Source: Defluviicoccus sp. (lineage in GTDB: Bacteria > Pseudomonadota > Alphaproteobacteria > MPNO01). Taken from it: a DNA stretch of 44,909 bases. The stretch's first letter is position 1. Each line of letters opens with the position of its first letter. Of this stretch, positions 10,294 to 19,795 are shown in pieces. The notes under the pieces were generated by a model, which worked only from the letters and a program-made list of their open reading frames with translations, did no database searches and was not told the origin of the DNA. The position numbers and the translations under genes are program-made. The stretch covers positions 1-44,909 of the forward strand of contig JAPPGP010000260.1 in NCBI GenBank assembly GCA_028821395.1, read 5' to 3'.

Positions 10294-10320
10294 GGCTCGG
10301 GATTTGCGCGATCCCGGGCC
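10294..10320 (+). promoter_or_regulatory. Leader hairpin upstream of rpsB
   Basis: GGCTCGGGAT (10294-10303) can pair over ten positions, with one G-U wobble, with ATCCCGGGCC (10311-10320) around a seven-base loop. It lies 40 bp before the rpsB start codon and inside the predicted 5' untranslated region. In E. coli, S2 represses its own operon through the rpsB leader, so an autoregulatory role is plausible, but the structure has no T-run and its function is inferred. Confidence 0.45.
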
Positions 10321-10360
10321 GTATTGCCCGCGGAGGGATAACCGGACGAGGACCGACACC

Positions 10361-11281
10361 ATGGCAATGCCAGACTTCACCATGCGCCAGCTGCTCGAGG
10401 CGGGGGTTCATTTCGGCCACCATACCAAGCGCTGGAATCCCAAGATGGCGCCCTACATCTTCGGCGTCAGGAACGGCATCCACATCATCGACCTGCAGCA
10501 GACCATGCCGATGCTGTATGCCGCGCTGGCCGCGATCCGCGAAATCACCGCGGCTCGCGGGCGTATCCTGTTCGTCGGCACCAAGCGCCAGGCGAGCGAG
10601 CTGGTCGCCGATGCGGCCGGGCGCTGCGGACAGTACTTCGTGAACCACCGCTGGCTCGGCGGGACTCTCACCAACTGGAAGACCATCACCGCCTCCATCC
10701 AGCGGCTGCGCGACCTTGACGAAACCCTGGAGACCGAGGAGAGCGGGCTCACCAAGAAGGAGCTGCTGGGGCTCACGCGCGAGCGCGAGAAGCTGCAACG
10801 CGCGCTTGGCGGCATCAAGGAGATGGGGGGGCTTCCCGACGCCCTGTTCGTGATCGACACCAACAAGGAGTCGATCGCGATCAAGGAGGCGAAGAAGCTC
10901 AACATACCGGTCGTCGGCGTGATCGACAGCAACTCCGACCCGGACGATATCTCCTTCGCGATCCCCGGCAACGACGATGCGATTCGCTCGATCGCGCTCT
11001 ATTGCGACCTCGTGTCCCGCGCCGTGCTGGACGGGTTGCAGCAGGAGGCGATCGCCAGCGGAAGCGATATCGGCGAGTCGGAAGAGGCGCCTCTGGAGGA
11101 CCTTCCCGAGGGGGTCGAAGCGGCGAGCGGCGAAGACTCACCTGGCGCGCCTTCCGAGGACGAGGCCGAACCCCGGCCGGAACCGGCTGCGGAGGCCGCA
11201 GCGGAACCCGCGCCGGAAGCGGCCGCGCAATCCGCGTCCGAACCCGCTCCGGAAGCGGCTGCGGGCGAGGCGGCCGGCTAG
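10361..11281 (+). CDS. rpsB: 30S ribosomal protein S2
   Basis: This small-subunit protein has the globular S2 fold with its coiled-coil insertion. Signatures are the [13 protein letters not shown] start, [12 protein letters not shown], and [14 protein letters not shown] before residue 205. The ATG at 10361 gives the standard alphaproteobacterial N-terminus and is preceded by GAGGA at 10348-10352; the frame stays open a little further upstream without homology. The protein is 306 residues because about 65 residues after position 240 form an acidic, alanine-, glutamate- and proline-rich tail absent from E. coli S2 (241 residues). Such tails are common in Alphaproteobacteria. tsf follows after 74 bp. 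Confidence 0.97.
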   Translation: MAMPDFTMRQLLEAGVHFGHHTKRWNPKMAPYIFGVRNGIHIIDLQQTMPMLYAALAAIREITAARGRILFVGTKRQASELVADAAGRCGQYFVNHRWLGGTLTNWKTITASIQRLRDLDETLETEESGLTKKELLGLTREREKLQRALGGIKEMGGLPDALFVIDTNKESIAIKEAKKLNIPVVGVIDSNSDPDDISFAIPGNDDAIRSIALYCDLVSRAVLDGLQQEAIASGSDIGESEEAPLEDLPEGVEAASGEDSPGAPSEDEAEPRPEPAAEAAAEPAPEAAAQSASEPAPEAAAGEAAG

Positions 11282-11304
11282 CCCGGCGGGCGGCAAGGCC
11301 GGGC
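11281..11304 (+). other. Hairpin in the rpsB-tsf intergenic region
   Basis: GCCCGGC at 11281-11287 and GCCGGGC at 11298-11304 form a perfect seven-base stem with a ten-base loop, starting at the last base of the rpsB stop codon. The following ATTGTTTG is T-rich but not a full T-run. It could be a weak attenuator or an mRNA-stabilising stem; readthrough into tsf is expected because tsf has no obvious promoter of its own. Confidence 0.4.
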
Positions 11305-11355
11305 ATTGTTTGACGCAGGGGCCCGCCCGGGCTCCCGACAACCGACGAGGACACG

Positions 11356-12276
11356 ATGGCGCAGATTACGGCGAGCCTGGTCAAGGCGCTGCGAGACAAG
11401 ACCGGCGCCGGCATGATGGATTGCAAGAAGGCGCTGACCGAAACCGGCGGCGAGATAGACGCCGCGGTCGACTGGCTGCGCAAGAACGGCCTCGCCGCCG
11501 CGGCCAAGAAGGCGGGGCGGATCGCCGCCGAGGGACTCGTCGCGGTGGCCACCGAAGGCACCGAAGGCGCGGTGATCGAGATCAACGCGGAGACCGACTT
11601 CGTCGGGCGCAACGCCGAGTTTCAGACCTTCGTCCAGGAAGTGGCCAATATCGCGCTCGGGACCGGCGATTCCGTCGAGGCGCTGGGCGACGCGCCGATG
11701 GGGGAAGGGACGGTGGCGTCCCGGCTCACCGATCTGATCGCCAAGATCGGCGAGAACATGTCGCTCAGGCGCGTCGAGCGGCTCTCGGTCGCGAACGGGG
11801 CGATCGGCAGCTACGTGCACAACAGCGTCGCACCGGGGCTCGGGCGCATCGCCGTGCTGGTCGGGCTCGAATCCGCCGGCGCTTCCGAGCGCCTCGACGG
11901 GCTCGCCCGCCAGCTCGCCATGCATGTCGCGGCGGCGAGCCCGCAATGGACCGCGATCGACGGCATCGACCCGGCCGCGCTGGAGCGCGAGCGCGGCGTT
12001 CTGTCCGAACAGGCCCGCGCCAGCGGTCGGCCGGAGAACATCGTCGAGAAGATGGTCGCAGGACGGCTCAAGAAGTTCTACGAAGACACCGTGCTGCTCG
12101 AACAGACCTTCGTCATCGACGGTGAATCGAAGGTTTCCGGGGTGGTGGAAGCGGTCGCCGGGGAGATCGGAACGCCGGTCTCGGTGGCAGGCTTCCGGCG
12201 CTTTGCCCTCGGCGAGGGGATCGAGAAGCAGGGAGGGGACTTCGCAGCCGAGGTCGCCGCGACCGTCGGCGAGTGA
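11356..12276 (+). CDS. tsf: Translation elongation factor Ts
   Basis: EF-Ts is the guanine-nucleotide exchange factor that recycles EF-Tu-GDP in the cytoplasm. The 306-residue chain has the N-terminal UBA-like domain with the family signature [19 protein letters not shown], followed by the core with [12 protein letters not shown] near residue 75, which contacts EF-Tu. A second core subdomain follows with [12 protein letters not shown] near its end. It lies downstream of rpsB, as in most bacteria, and pyrH begins 28 bp later. Length is slightly above the E. coli protein (283 residues). Confidence 0.97.
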   Translation: MAQITASLVKALRDKTGAGMMDCKKALTETGGEIDAAVDWLRKNGLAAAAKKAGRIAAEGLVAVATEGTEGAVIEINAETDFVGRNAEFQTFVQEVANIALGTGDSVEALGDAPMGEGTVASRLTDLIAKIGENMSLRRVERLSVANGAIGSYVHNSVAPGLGRIAVLVGLESAGASERLDGLARQLAMHVAAASPQWTAIDGIDPAALERERGVLSEQARASGRPENIVEKMVAGRLKKFYEDTVLLEQTFVIDGESKVSGVVEAVAGEIGTPVSVAGFRRFALGEGIEKQGGDFAAEVAATVGE

Positions 12277-12304
12277 GGGCGCGCCAACCGCATGAAACCG
12301 GTCC

Positions 12305-13018
12305 GTGACCTATAGGCGCATACTGCTCAAGCTGTCCGGCGAGGCCCTGATGGGCCCCGGGCAGTACGGGCTCGATTCCCCTACCGTGGAGCGTATCGCG
12401 CTGGAGATCCGCTCGGTCGCGCAGCTCGGCGTCGAGCTCTGCGTCGTCATCGGCGGCGGCAACATATTTCGCGGCGTCTCCGGCGCCTCGCTCAACATGG
12501 AACAGGCGACGGCCGACTATATCGGCATGCTCGCCACGGTGATGAACGCGCTCGCCCTCCAGGGCGTGCTCGAACGGCACGAGGTCCACACGCGGGTGCT
12601 GTCGGCGATCCGCATGGAGTCGGTGTGCGAACCCTATATCCGACGGCGGGCGATCCGCCACATGGAGAAGGGCCGGGTGGTGATCTTCGCCGCCGGCACC
12701 GGCAATCCGTTCTTTACCACCGATACCGCGGCCGCGCTCAGGGCGAGCGAGATGGGGTGCGACGCGCTGTTCAAGGGCACCCAGGTGGATGGGGTATACT
12801 CGGCCGATCCCAAGCTGCATCGCGACGCGGTGCGCTATGACCGGCTGGGCTATCTGGAGGTTCTGTCGCGCGACCTGAAGGTGATGGATGCATCGGCGGT
12901 ATCCCTGGCACGCGAAAACAAGATACCAATTCTGGTATTTTCGCTTCACACTTCGGGGGCGTTTGCCGACATCGTAGCCGGCGGGGGAACCTACACACTG
13001 ATCGCCGAAGGGGGCTGA
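12305..13018 (+). CDS. pyrH: Uridylate kinase (UMP kinase)
   Basis: UMP kinase phosphorylates UMP to UDP for RNA, UDP-sugar and lipid A precursor synthesis. The 237-residue protein belongs to the amino acid kinase superfamily, not the P-loop kinases. Signatures are [11 protein letters not shown] at the N-terminus, IGGGNIFRG near residue 55, and [16 protein letters not shown] near residue 130. The start is a GTG at 12305; the nearby ATG at 12291 is in another frame and soon meets a stop. The gene fits between tsf and frr in the usual order, and frr starts 4 bp after its stop. Confidence 0.96.
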   Translation: MTYRRILLKLSGEALMGPGQYGLDSPTVERIALEIRSVAQLGVELCVVIGGGNIFRGVSGASLNMEQATADYIGMLATVMNALALQGVLERHEVHTRVLSAIRMESVCEPYIRRRAIRHMEKGRVVIFAAGTGNPFFTTDTAAALRASEMGCDALFKGTQVDGVYSADPKLHRDAVRYDRLGYLEVLSRDLKVMDASAVSLARENKIPILVFSLHTSGAFADIVAGGGTYTLIAEGG

Positions 13019-13022
13019 GACC

Positions 13023-13580
13023 GTGGCGGAGCCTGAGATTGCCGATATCGAAAGGCGCATGAACGGCGCCGTCGAGGCGCTGCGCCGCGAATTCGCCGGT
13101 CTGAGGACCGGCCGCGCATCGGCCGCCCTCTTGGAGCCGCTGACGGTCGACGCCTACGGCAACAAGATGCCGATCAACCAGGTCGGAACGATCGGCGTCC
13201 CCGATCCCCGCATGCTCACCGTCCAGGTCTGGGACCAGAGCCAGGTCGGCGCGGTCGAGCGGGCGATCCGGGATTCCGGTCTTGGGCTCAACCCCCAGAC
13301 CGAGGGCAATCTCATCCGCGTGCCGATCCCGCAGCTCACCGAGGAACGCCGGGTGGAGCTCACCAAGGTGGCCAACAAATACGCGGAACAGGCCCGGGTG
13401 GCGGTGCGCAACGTAAGGCGCGACGGCATCGAGCGGTTCCGCAAGAAGGAAAAGGAAGGCGAGATCTCGCAGGACGAGCAGCGCGCCTGGTCGGCCGAAA
13501 TCCAGCAACTCACCGATACGGCCGTGGCTACGATCGACGAAGCGCTGTCATCCAAGGAGACCGAGATTCTTCAGGTCTGA
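13023..13580 (+). CDS. frr: Ribosome recycling factor
   Basis: RRF splits post-termination ribosomes together with EF-G. The 185-residue length is identical to the E. coli factor. Key segments are [13 protein letters not shown] near residue 28, at the base of the three-helix bundle, [11 protein letters not shown] near residue 102 in the hinge, and [14 protein letters not shown] in the last helices. It begins with GTG at 13023, 4 bp after pyrH, and uppS starts 5 bp after its stop, so all three are clearly cotranscribed. Confidence 0.96.
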   Translation: MAEPEIADIERRMNGAVEALRREFAGLRTGRASAALLEPLTVDAYGNKMPINQVGTIGVPDPRMLTVQVWDQSQVGAVERAIRDSGLGLNPQTEGNLIRVPIPQLTEERRVELTKVANKYAEQARVAVRNVRRDGIERFRKKEKEGEISQDEQRAWSAEIQQLTDTAVATIDEALSSKETEILQV

Positions 13581-13585
13581 AGTCC

Positions 13586-14320
13586 ATGGAGCCCGTGCTT
13601 GCATATCCCGACGAAGTGGCGCCGACCCATGTAGCCGTGATCATGGACGGCAACGGTCGCTGGGCGCAGGCGCGGGAGATGGACCGCGCGGCCGGGCATC
13701 GGCAGGGGGCGGAAGCGGCCATGCGGGCGGTCAGGAGCGCGGTCGAGCTCGGCGTCTCCTACCTCACCCTCTACGGGTTCTCCAGCGAGAACTGGAACCG
13801 TCCGGCGCACGAGATCGACGAGCTGATGGAGCTGCTCAGGCGCTATCTCCGCGAACAGGTGGAGGAGCTCGACCGGCAAGGCGTCAGGATCCTGTTCATC
13901 GGGGATCGCACCCGGCTTGCCGGAGACATCGTCGCTCTGGCCGAGACCGCGGAACAGCGTACGCGCGGCAACACCCGTCTGACGCTGGTGCTCGCGCTGA
14001 GCTACAGCGGGCGGCAGGAGATCGCCCGGGCCGCCCGCCGACTCGCCCGCAAGGCGGCCGCCGGGGACATGGATCCGGACGCGATCGACGAGACGGCGCT
14101 GGCCGGCGAATTGTTCACGGCGAACATTCCCGATCCCGACCTGGTGATCCGCACCAGCGGGGAACAGAGAATCAGCAACTTCCTGCTGTGGCAGAGCGCC
14201 TATGCCGAGCTGGTGTTCGTCGACACGCTGTGGCCGGATTTCTCGCGCGACGACTTCGTCTCGGCGGTGCGCGAATTCCACCGGCGCGAGCGGCGTTTCG
14301 GAACGACCCGTGTCGGCTAG
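13586..14320 (+). CDS. uppS: Undecaprenyl diphosphate synthase (cis-prenyltransferase)
   Basis: UppS condenses isopentenyl diphosphate units onto farnesyl diphosphate in cis to make the C55 carrier for peptidoglycan and other envelope polymers. The 244-residue protein shows all conserved regions: VIMDGNGRWAQ with the metal-binding D21, the GHRQGAEA helix, LYGFSSENW near residue 60, and the C-terminal DLVIRTSGEQRISNFL and AYAELVF blocks. Its product supports the envelope genes downstream. The end overlaps the GTG start of cdsA by 11 bp. Confidence 0.97.
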   Translation: MEPVLAYPDEVAPTHVAVIMDGNGRWAQAREMDRAAGHRQGAEAAMRAVRSAVELGVSYLTLYGFSSENWNRPAHEIDELMELLRRYLREQVEELDRQGVRILFIGDRTRLAGDIVALAETAEQRTRGNTRLTLVLALSYSGRQEIARAARRLARKAAAGDMDPDAIDETALAGELFTANIPDPDLVIRTSGEQRISNFLLWQSAYAELVFVDTLWPDFSRDDFVSAVREFHRRERRFGTTRVG

Positions 14321-15128
14321 AGCGGAGCATTCCGAGCTTGCCAAGCGGGTTCTGTCGGCCGCGGTGCTGGGGCCGGTGGTGTTGGTGGCGTTGTATCTTG
14401 GCTCGCCGTTTCTGGAGCTGGTTGTCACTGCCGCGGCCGTGGCGATGGCGTGGGAATGGGATCGGCTGTGTGGGGCGCGGCGCTTCGGGCTGAGCGGCTG
14501 GGCGGCGGTCCTCAGCCTGGCGGTTGCGGGCATGGCTGCCTGGAGCCGGAGCTACGACGTGGCCGGCCTCGCGCTGGTCCTGGGAACGCTGGCCGTCTAC
14601 GCGGCGGCGGCGGCGGCGAATCGCAGCCATCTTGCGTGGATCTCGGCCGCTCCCATCGTAATCGGCGTGCCCTGCGCGGCCCTGCTGTGGCTCCGCGCCC
14701 TGCCGATGGACGGCTTCGAGACCGCGCTGTGGTTGATTGGCGCCATATGGGCGACGGATATCGCGGCGTTCGCCATCGGCCGGCTGGTCGGCGGCACGCG
14801 GCTCGCGCCGCGGATCAGCCCGCGCAAGACCTGGGCCGGGCTGTTCGGCGGGGTTGCGATGGCCGCGCTCTGGGGGCTGCTTTTCGCCGTCTGGGCGGGG
14901 GCGAAGACGCCGTGGCTGCTCTGCGTTCTCGGCGCCTGCGCGGCGCTCGTCGCGCAGGCGGGAGACCTCGGCGTATCCTCCGTGAAGCGGCGCTTCGGAG
15001 CGAAGGACTCGAGCAACCTGATCCCGGGCCATGGCGGCGTGCTCGACCGGCTCGACGGCATGCTGACGGCGGCCCCCGCGCTGGTCGCGCTGATCCTGGT
15101 CAGCAACGCGGGAATTCTCGCATGGTAG
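14310..15128 (+). CDS. cdsA: Phosphatidate cytidylyltransferase (CDP-diglyceride synthase)
   Basis: CdsA makes CDP-diacylglycerol from phosphatidic acid and CTP at the inner membrane and is the gateway to all phospholipids. The 272-residue chain is hydrophobic with about seven to eight membrane segments. It ends with the family signature SSVKRRFGAKDSSN followed by IPGHGGVLDRLD, which holds the catalytic metal site. I choose the GTG at 14310 because it gives a short charged N-terminus (SARAEHSELAKRV) before the first helix; longer upstream readings only translate uppS out of frame. The end overlaps the dxr start by 7 bp. Confidence 0.95.
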   Translation: MSARAEHSELAKRVLSAAVLGPVVLVALYLGSPFLELVVTAAAVAMAWEWDRLCGARRFGLSGWAAVLSLAVAGMAAWSRSYDVAGLALVLGTLAVYAAAAAANRSHLAWISAAPIVIGVPCAALLWLRALPMDGFETALWLIGAIWATDIAAFAIGRLVGGTRLAPRISPRKTWAGLFGGVAMAALWGLLFAVWAGAKTPWLLCVLGACAALVAQAGDLGVSSVKRRFGAKDSSNLIPGHGGVLDRLDGMLTAAPALVALILVSNAGILAW

Positions 15129-16300
15129 CCGCCGGCGCATCCCGCGCGGTGACGGTTCTGGGCTCCACCGGGTCGGTCGGTTGCAGCACGATCGACCTGA
15201 TCGAGCGCGAGCCGGAGCGCTTCGAGGTCGTGGCGGTCACCGCCAACACCAATGCCGGGCTTCTCGCCGATCAGGCGCGCCGGGTCGGCGCCGGGTTCGC
15301 CGCCATCGCCGATCCGGCGCAATACCGCACCCTGTCGGACGCGCTCGGCGGTACCGGGATCGAGTGCGCGGCCGGAGCCGGGGCCCTGGTCGAGGCGGCG
15401 GAGAGGCAGGCGGAGTGGGTGATGGCCGGCATCGTCGGCGCCGCCGGGCTCGCACCCACCCTTGCCGCCGTGCGGCGGGGAGCGATCGTCGCCCTGGCCA
15501 ACAAGGAATGCCTGGTCTGCGCCGGCTCTCTGTTCATCCGCGAGGTCGCGGCGAGCGGCGCAACGCTGCTACCCGTCGACTCGGAGCACAATGCGATCTA
15601 CCAGGTGTTCGCATCCGCGGCCCCGGAGACGGTCGAGAAGATCATCCTGACCGCCTCGGGCGGACCCTTTCGAACCGCATCCATGAACCGGATCGCCGGC
15701 GCCACCCCGGAGCAGGCCGTGGCGCATCCGAACTGGGACATGGGCGCCAAGATCTCCGTCGATTCGGCGACCATGATGAACAAGGGGCTGGAGCTGATAG
15801 AGGCCCATCACCTGTTCGGCCTGCCCGGCGAGCGGATCGAGATCGTGGTCCATCCGCAGTCGATCGTCCATTCGATGGTGGCTTACATCGACGGGTCGGT
15901 GCTGGCCCAGCTCGGCACCCCCGATATGCGTATCCCGATCTCGTATGCCCTTGCCTGGCCGCAAAGGATGAGCACGCCGAGCGAGCGGCTCGATCTGTGT
16001 ACCATCGCCCGGCTCGATTTCGAGGCGCCGGATCCGGTGCGCTTCCCGGCGCTGCGCCTGGCGCGCGAGGCGCTCGGCGCCGGGGGTGCCGCGCCGACGG
16101 TGCTCAACGCCGCCAACGAGGAAGCGGTAGGTCAATTCCTGGCCGGGCGGATCGGCTTTCTCGAAATCGCCCGCATCGTCGAGGCGGTGCTCGAAGAGAT
16201 GGCCGGGCTCGGCATATCGACCCTCGACGACGTGCGCGAGGCCGACCGGGCGGCGAGGATGCACGCCCGTGCGGCGCGGACCGCACCGGCCGGCGGATAG
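15122..16300 (+). CDS. dxr: 1-deoxy-D-xylulose 5-phosphate reductoisomerase
   Basis: DXR converts DXP to 2-C-methyl-D-erythritol 4-phosphate, the committed step of the MEP isoprenoid pathway, using NADPH and a divalent metal. The 392-residue protein has the dinucleotide motif GSTGSVG near residue 12, the metal ligands D153 and E155 in VDSEHNAIYQ, and E224 in MNKGLELIEA. The flexible loop and substrate region ASGGPFR are also present. The ATG at 15122 overlaps the cdsA stop. Its isoprenoid product feeds UppS three genes upstream. rseP begins 8 bp after the stop. Confidence 0.97.
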   Translation: MVAAGASRAVTVLGSTGSVGCSTIDLIEREPERFEVVAVTANTNAGLLADQARRVGAGFAAIADPAQYRTLSDALGGTGIECAAGAGALVEAAERQAEWVMAGIVGAAGLAPTLAAVRRGAIVALANKECLVCAGSLFIREVAASGATLLPVDSEHNAIYQVFASAAPETVEKIILTASGGPFRTASMNRIAGATPEQAVAHPNWDMGAKISVDSATMMNKGLELIEAHHLFGLPGERIEIVVHPQSIVHSMVAYIDGSVLAQLGTPDMRIPISYALAWPQRMSTPSERLDLCTIARLDFEAPDPVRFPALRLAREALGAGGAAPTVLNAANEEAVGQFLAGRIGFLEIARIVEAVLEEMAGLGISTLDDVREADRAARMHARAARTAPAGG

Positions 16301-16308
16301 GAAGGCGG

Positions 16309-17478
16309 ATGGAATTGTTGGGCGGTGTCGCGGACTCGGTCGTTTCCTTCGTGGTCTTCCTGCAGGATTACGCGATCCCCTTTCTGATAGCGATCACCGT
16401 CCTCGTGTTCGTGCACGAAATGGGACACTACCTGGTCGCGCGCTGGTGCGGCGTCCGGGTCGAGGTGTTCTCGGTCGGTTTCGGCCGCGAGATCTGGGGC
16501 CGGACGGATTCCCGGGGAACCCGGTGGAAGCTGGGCTGGATCCCGATCGGCGGCTACGTCAAGATGTTCGGCGAGATGTTCCCGCCGGCCGGCGACCGGT
16601 CGGCGGAGCCGGGGCCGAGCGCCGCCGACGAGAGGGTCTCGTTCCACACCAAGCCGCTGTGGCGCCGCGCCGCGATCGTGTTCGCCGGCCCGTTCGCCAA
16701 TTTCCTGTTCGCGGCGGCCTTGATGGCGGGCATTTTCGCCACCATCGGCGAGCTGTCGACGCCGTCCAATATCACCGCGGTGGTGGAAGGCAGCGCGGCG
16801 GAGCGCGCCGGGTTGAAGCCGGGCGACGTGATCCGGCGGATCGACGGCACCGAGATCGACCGTTTCGAGCAGGTCGCCCGCATCGTCCGCATGTCGGCCG
16901 GGATCCGGCTGGAGATCGAGGTCGAGCGGGACGGGCGGCTTGTCGCGCTGGTCGCCGTGCCGGACGAGGTACGGCAGGAGGGCGCCGCCGGGTCCCAGAA
17001 GATCGGCCGGCTCGGGGTTTCCCGCAGCGGCGGCGGGGTCACGGTGGTGCGCCACGATCCCGGCGAGGCGGCGCTCCGCGGCATCGCCGAGACGTTCCGC
17101 ATCGTCGGCGAGATCTTCCGGGCGATCGGACAGATGCTGTCGGGTGCCCGAGACGCCAGCGATCTGGGCGGGCCGCTTCGAATCGCCCAGATCTCGGGCG
17201 ATGTCTGGCAGGCCGGGTTGCTCAGCATGGTGGCCTTCGTCGCCACGCTGTCGATCAATCTGGGCCTGATCAACCTGTTCCCCATCCCGTTGCTGGATGG
17301 CGGGCACCTGATGTTCTATGCGGTCGAAGCGGTAACCGGACGGCCGCCCGGCGAACGGGTGCGGGAATACGGCTACCGGATGGGAATCGCCATGTTGCTC
17401 GGCCTTATGGTATTCGTGACGTGGAACGACCTCTTGGAGTTGCGGGTCGTCGACTTCTTCGTGGGTCTGGTAACCTGA
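16309..17478 (+). CDS. rseP: Site-2 intramembrane zinc metalloprotease (RseP/MmpA family)
   Basis: This intramembrane protease cleaves single-span membrane substrates such as anti-sigma factors or PodJ-like proteins. The zinc site HEMGH is at residues 36-40 in the first membrane helix, and the third ligand is D330 in LLDGGH. Only one PDZ domain is visible (about residues 155-235, around ERAGLKPGDVIRRI), and the protein is 389 residues. This matches alphaproteobacterial MmpA more than E. coli RseP, which has two PDZ domains and 450 residues. Four membrane segments are apparent. The ATG at 16309 follows a purine-rich GGAAGG. bamA starts 10 bp after the stop, the usual arrangement. Confidence 0.95.
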   Translation: MELLGGVADSVVSFVVFLQDYAIPFLIAITVLVFVHEMGHYLVARWCGVRVEVFSVGFGREIWGRTDSRGTRWKLGWIPIGGYVKMFGEMFPPAGDRSAEPGPSAADERVSFHTKPLWRRAAIVFAGPFANFLFAAALMAGIFATIGELSTPSNITAVVEGSAAERAGLKPGDVIRRIDGTEIDRFEQVARIVRMSAGIRLEIEVERDGRLVALVAVPDEVRQEGAAGSQKIGRLGVSRSGGGVTVVRHDPGEAALRGIAETFRIVGEIFRAIGQMLSGARDASDLGGPLRIAQISGDVWQAGLLSMVAFVATLSINLGLINLFPIPLLDGGHLMFYAVEAVTGRPPGERVREYGYRMGIAMLLGLMVFVTWNDLLELRVVDFFVGLVT

Positions 17479-17488
17479 GGCAAGTGCG

Positions 17489-19789
17489 ATGCGAGGCGTG
17501 GCGTGTTTCTTCCGTCGGTCCCCGGCGCGGGTCGGGGCGCTTGCAGCGGTGCTCGCGGTGTTGGCGCCCTCCAACATGGCTTGGACGCAGGACGCCCGCG
17601 AGCCGGTAAGCGCGATTCGGGTCGAGGGCTCCGAGCGGATCGAGCCCGAAACCGTTCGTTCCTACATGACGTTCAAGGCGGGCGCCACCATCGGCGAGGC
17701 GGACTTGGACGAGTCGCTCAAGCGCTTGTTCGAGACCGGGCTGTTCGCCGACGTCTCGGTGCGACGCGAAGGCGATGCGGTCGTGGTCCAGATCGTCGAG
17801 AACCCGATCATCAACCGGATAGCGTTCGAGGGCAATCTGCGCATCGACGACGAAATCCTGCGCGACGAGATCACCTTGCGGCCCCGGGTCGTCTACACCC
17901 GCTCACGGGTCCAGGCCGACCTGCTTCGAATTATCGAAATCTACAGGAGCAGCGGAAGGTTCGCCGCCCGGGTGGTGCCGAAGGTGGTCCAGCTTCCGCA
18001 GAACCGGGTAAATCTGATATTCGAGATCCACGAAGGCAGTCCCACCGATGTTCGCCGGATCACTTTCATAGGCAATACCCGGTTCAGCGACGGTGAGTTG
18101 AGAGATGCCATCCAGACCCGGGAGTCCGGGTTCTTGAGCTTTTTCAGCGGCGGCGACGTCTACGACCCCGATCGTCTGGCGTTCGACAGGGAGCTGCTTC
18201 GCCGAAAATACCTGAACGCCGGCTACGCGGATTTCCGCGTCGTCTCCGCGGTCGCCGAGCTCACGCCCGATCAGGACGCGTTCTTCATCACCTTTACCGT
18301 GGAAGAGGGTCAGCGCTACAGGTTCGGCAAGGTCGGGGTGACCAGCGGGTTGCGGGACCTCGACGTGACGCGGCTGGCGCAGGTCGTCGGGATCGACGAG
18401 GGGGACCCGTACAGCGCGGCGGACATCGATGACGCGACCACCGCCCTGACCGAGGCCGCGGGCCGTGCCGGCTATGCCTTCATCGCGGTCAAGCCCGAGA
18501 CGATGCGCGATCGGGAACAGCGGCGCATCGACGTCAGCTTCCGGATCGAAGAAGGACCGCGGGTCTTCGTCGAGCGAATCGACATCCGCGGCAACCTGCG
18601 CACCGAAGATCGGGTGATCCGGCGCGAATTCCGCCTCGTGGAGGGCGATGCCTTCAACAGCGACTACATTCGCCTCGCGCGCCGCAGCCTCCGCAATCTC
18701 GGCTTCTTCGAGGAGGTCGAGATCAAGAACGTCCGCGGTTCCGCGCCCGACCGGACGGTGATAGAGGTCACCGCCAGGGAACGGGCGACGGGAGAGATCT
18801 CGTTCGGCGGCGGCTACTCGACCGCGGTCGGGGCGGTGGCGGACATCGTGCTACGCGAGAGGAACCTTCTCGGCAAGGGTCAGGATGCGCGGATACGCGC
18901 CCAGCTTGCCCAAAGGGAGCAGCAGATCGAGCTCAACTTCACCGAACCGTATTTCCTCGACCGAAGGCTGGCAGCCGGATTCGATGTCTTCAGCACGGCG
19001 CGCGACTACCAGGAACAGAGCTCGTTCGACCAGGAGACGGTGGGTTTTTCGCTGCGCACGGCATACCCGCTGGCCCAGGACTTGAGACAGCGCTGGCGGT
19101 ACACGCTCCGGCAGGATGACATCACCAGCATCCCGTCCAATGCCGCGCGGGTGATCGCCGAACAGGAGGGCGCTGCGGTGCTCTCGTCCGTCGGCCATGC
19201 CGTGGTCTATGACACGAGAGACAGCCGCTTCTCGCCGCGCGAAGGAATCCTTGCCAGCATCGACCACGACGTGGCCGGGATAGGGGGGCAGGTACGGTTC
19301 CTGAAGACCGAGGTGCGGGGATCCCTTTTCATGCCGATTACCGACAGCCTGACCGGAAGCGCGACCCTGGGCAGCGGCTATGTCTTCGGGCTCGGCGAAG
19401 ACATCAGAATTCTCGACCGGTTTTTCCTTGGCAGCGACGAAGTCAGGGGTTTTGCGCTTTCCGGCGCCAGCCCGCGCGACCTGGCAACCGGCGATGCGGT
19501 CGGCGGGAACTGGTACTATGCGGGATCGTTCGGGGTATCCTTCCCGCTCGGACTGCCGAACGACGCCGGGATACGCGGCCGTACCTTCGTGGATTACGGT
19601 AGCAGCGGCCTCACCGAGGGCGAGGATCCGGGCATCGTCGCCGATGCCGGTATACGGGCGTCGGGAGGCGTGGGCTTGACCTGGGCGTCGGTGCTGGGGC
19701 CGATGAATATCGATTTCGCGTGGCCCATCCGCAAGGAAGATCACGACGAGACCCAGCTCGTCCGCTTCAGTTTCGGAACGAGGTTTTAG
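17489..19789 (+). CDS. bamA: Outer-membrane protein assembly factor BamA
   Basis: BamA is the core of the machine that inserts beta-barrel proteins into the outer membrane. The 766-residue precursor has a signal peptide of about 34 residues ending MAWTQDA, then five POTRA domains up to about residue 430. Each has the typical pattern of a short strand plus ENP or EEG turn, as in IVENPIINRIAFEGN and RIEEGPRVFVERI. The Omp85 barrel fills the rest and contains the lid-loop type motif VRGFALSGASPRD. The chain ends in phenylalanine (SFGTRF), the outer-membrane C-terminal signature. The chaperone gene ompH starts 6 bp later, as in most Proteobacteria. Confidence 0.97.
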   Translation: MRGVACFFRRSPARVGALAAVLAVLAPSNMAWTQDAREPVSAIRVEGSERIEPETVRSYMTFKAGATIGEADLDESLKRLFETGLFADVSVRREGDAVVVQIVENPIINRIAFEGNLRIDDEILRDEITLRPRVVYTRSRVQADLLRIIEIYRSSGRFAARVVPKVVQLPQNRVNLIFEIHEGSPTDVRRITFIGNTRFSDGELRDAIQTRESGFLSFFSGGDVYDPDRLAFDRELLRRKYLNAGYADFRVVSAVAELTPDQDAFFITFTVEEGQRYRFGKVGVTSGLRDLDVTRLAQVVGIDEGDPYSAADIDDATTALTEAAGRAGYAFIAVKPETMRDREQRRIDVSFRIEEGPRVFVERIDIRGNLRTEDRVIRREFRLVEGDAFNSDYIRLARRSLRNLGFFEEVEIKNVRGSAPDRTVIEVTARERATGEISFGGGYSTAVGAVADIVLRERNLLGKGQDARIRAQLAQREQQIELNFTEPYFLDRRLAAGFDVFSTARDYQEQSSFDQETVGFSLRTAYPLAQDLRQRWRYTLRQDDITSIPSNAARVIAEQEGAAVLSSVGHAVVYDTRDSRFSPREGILASIDHDVAGIGGQVRFLKTEVRGSLFMPITDSLTGSATLGSGYVFGLGEDIRILDRFFLGSDEVRGFALSGASPRDLATGDAVGGNWYYAGSFGVSFPLGLPNDAGIRGRTFVDYGSSGLTEGEDPGIVADAGIRASGGVGLTWASVLGPMNIDFAWPIRKEDHDETQLVRFSFGTRF

Positions 19790-19795
19790 CGGCGT

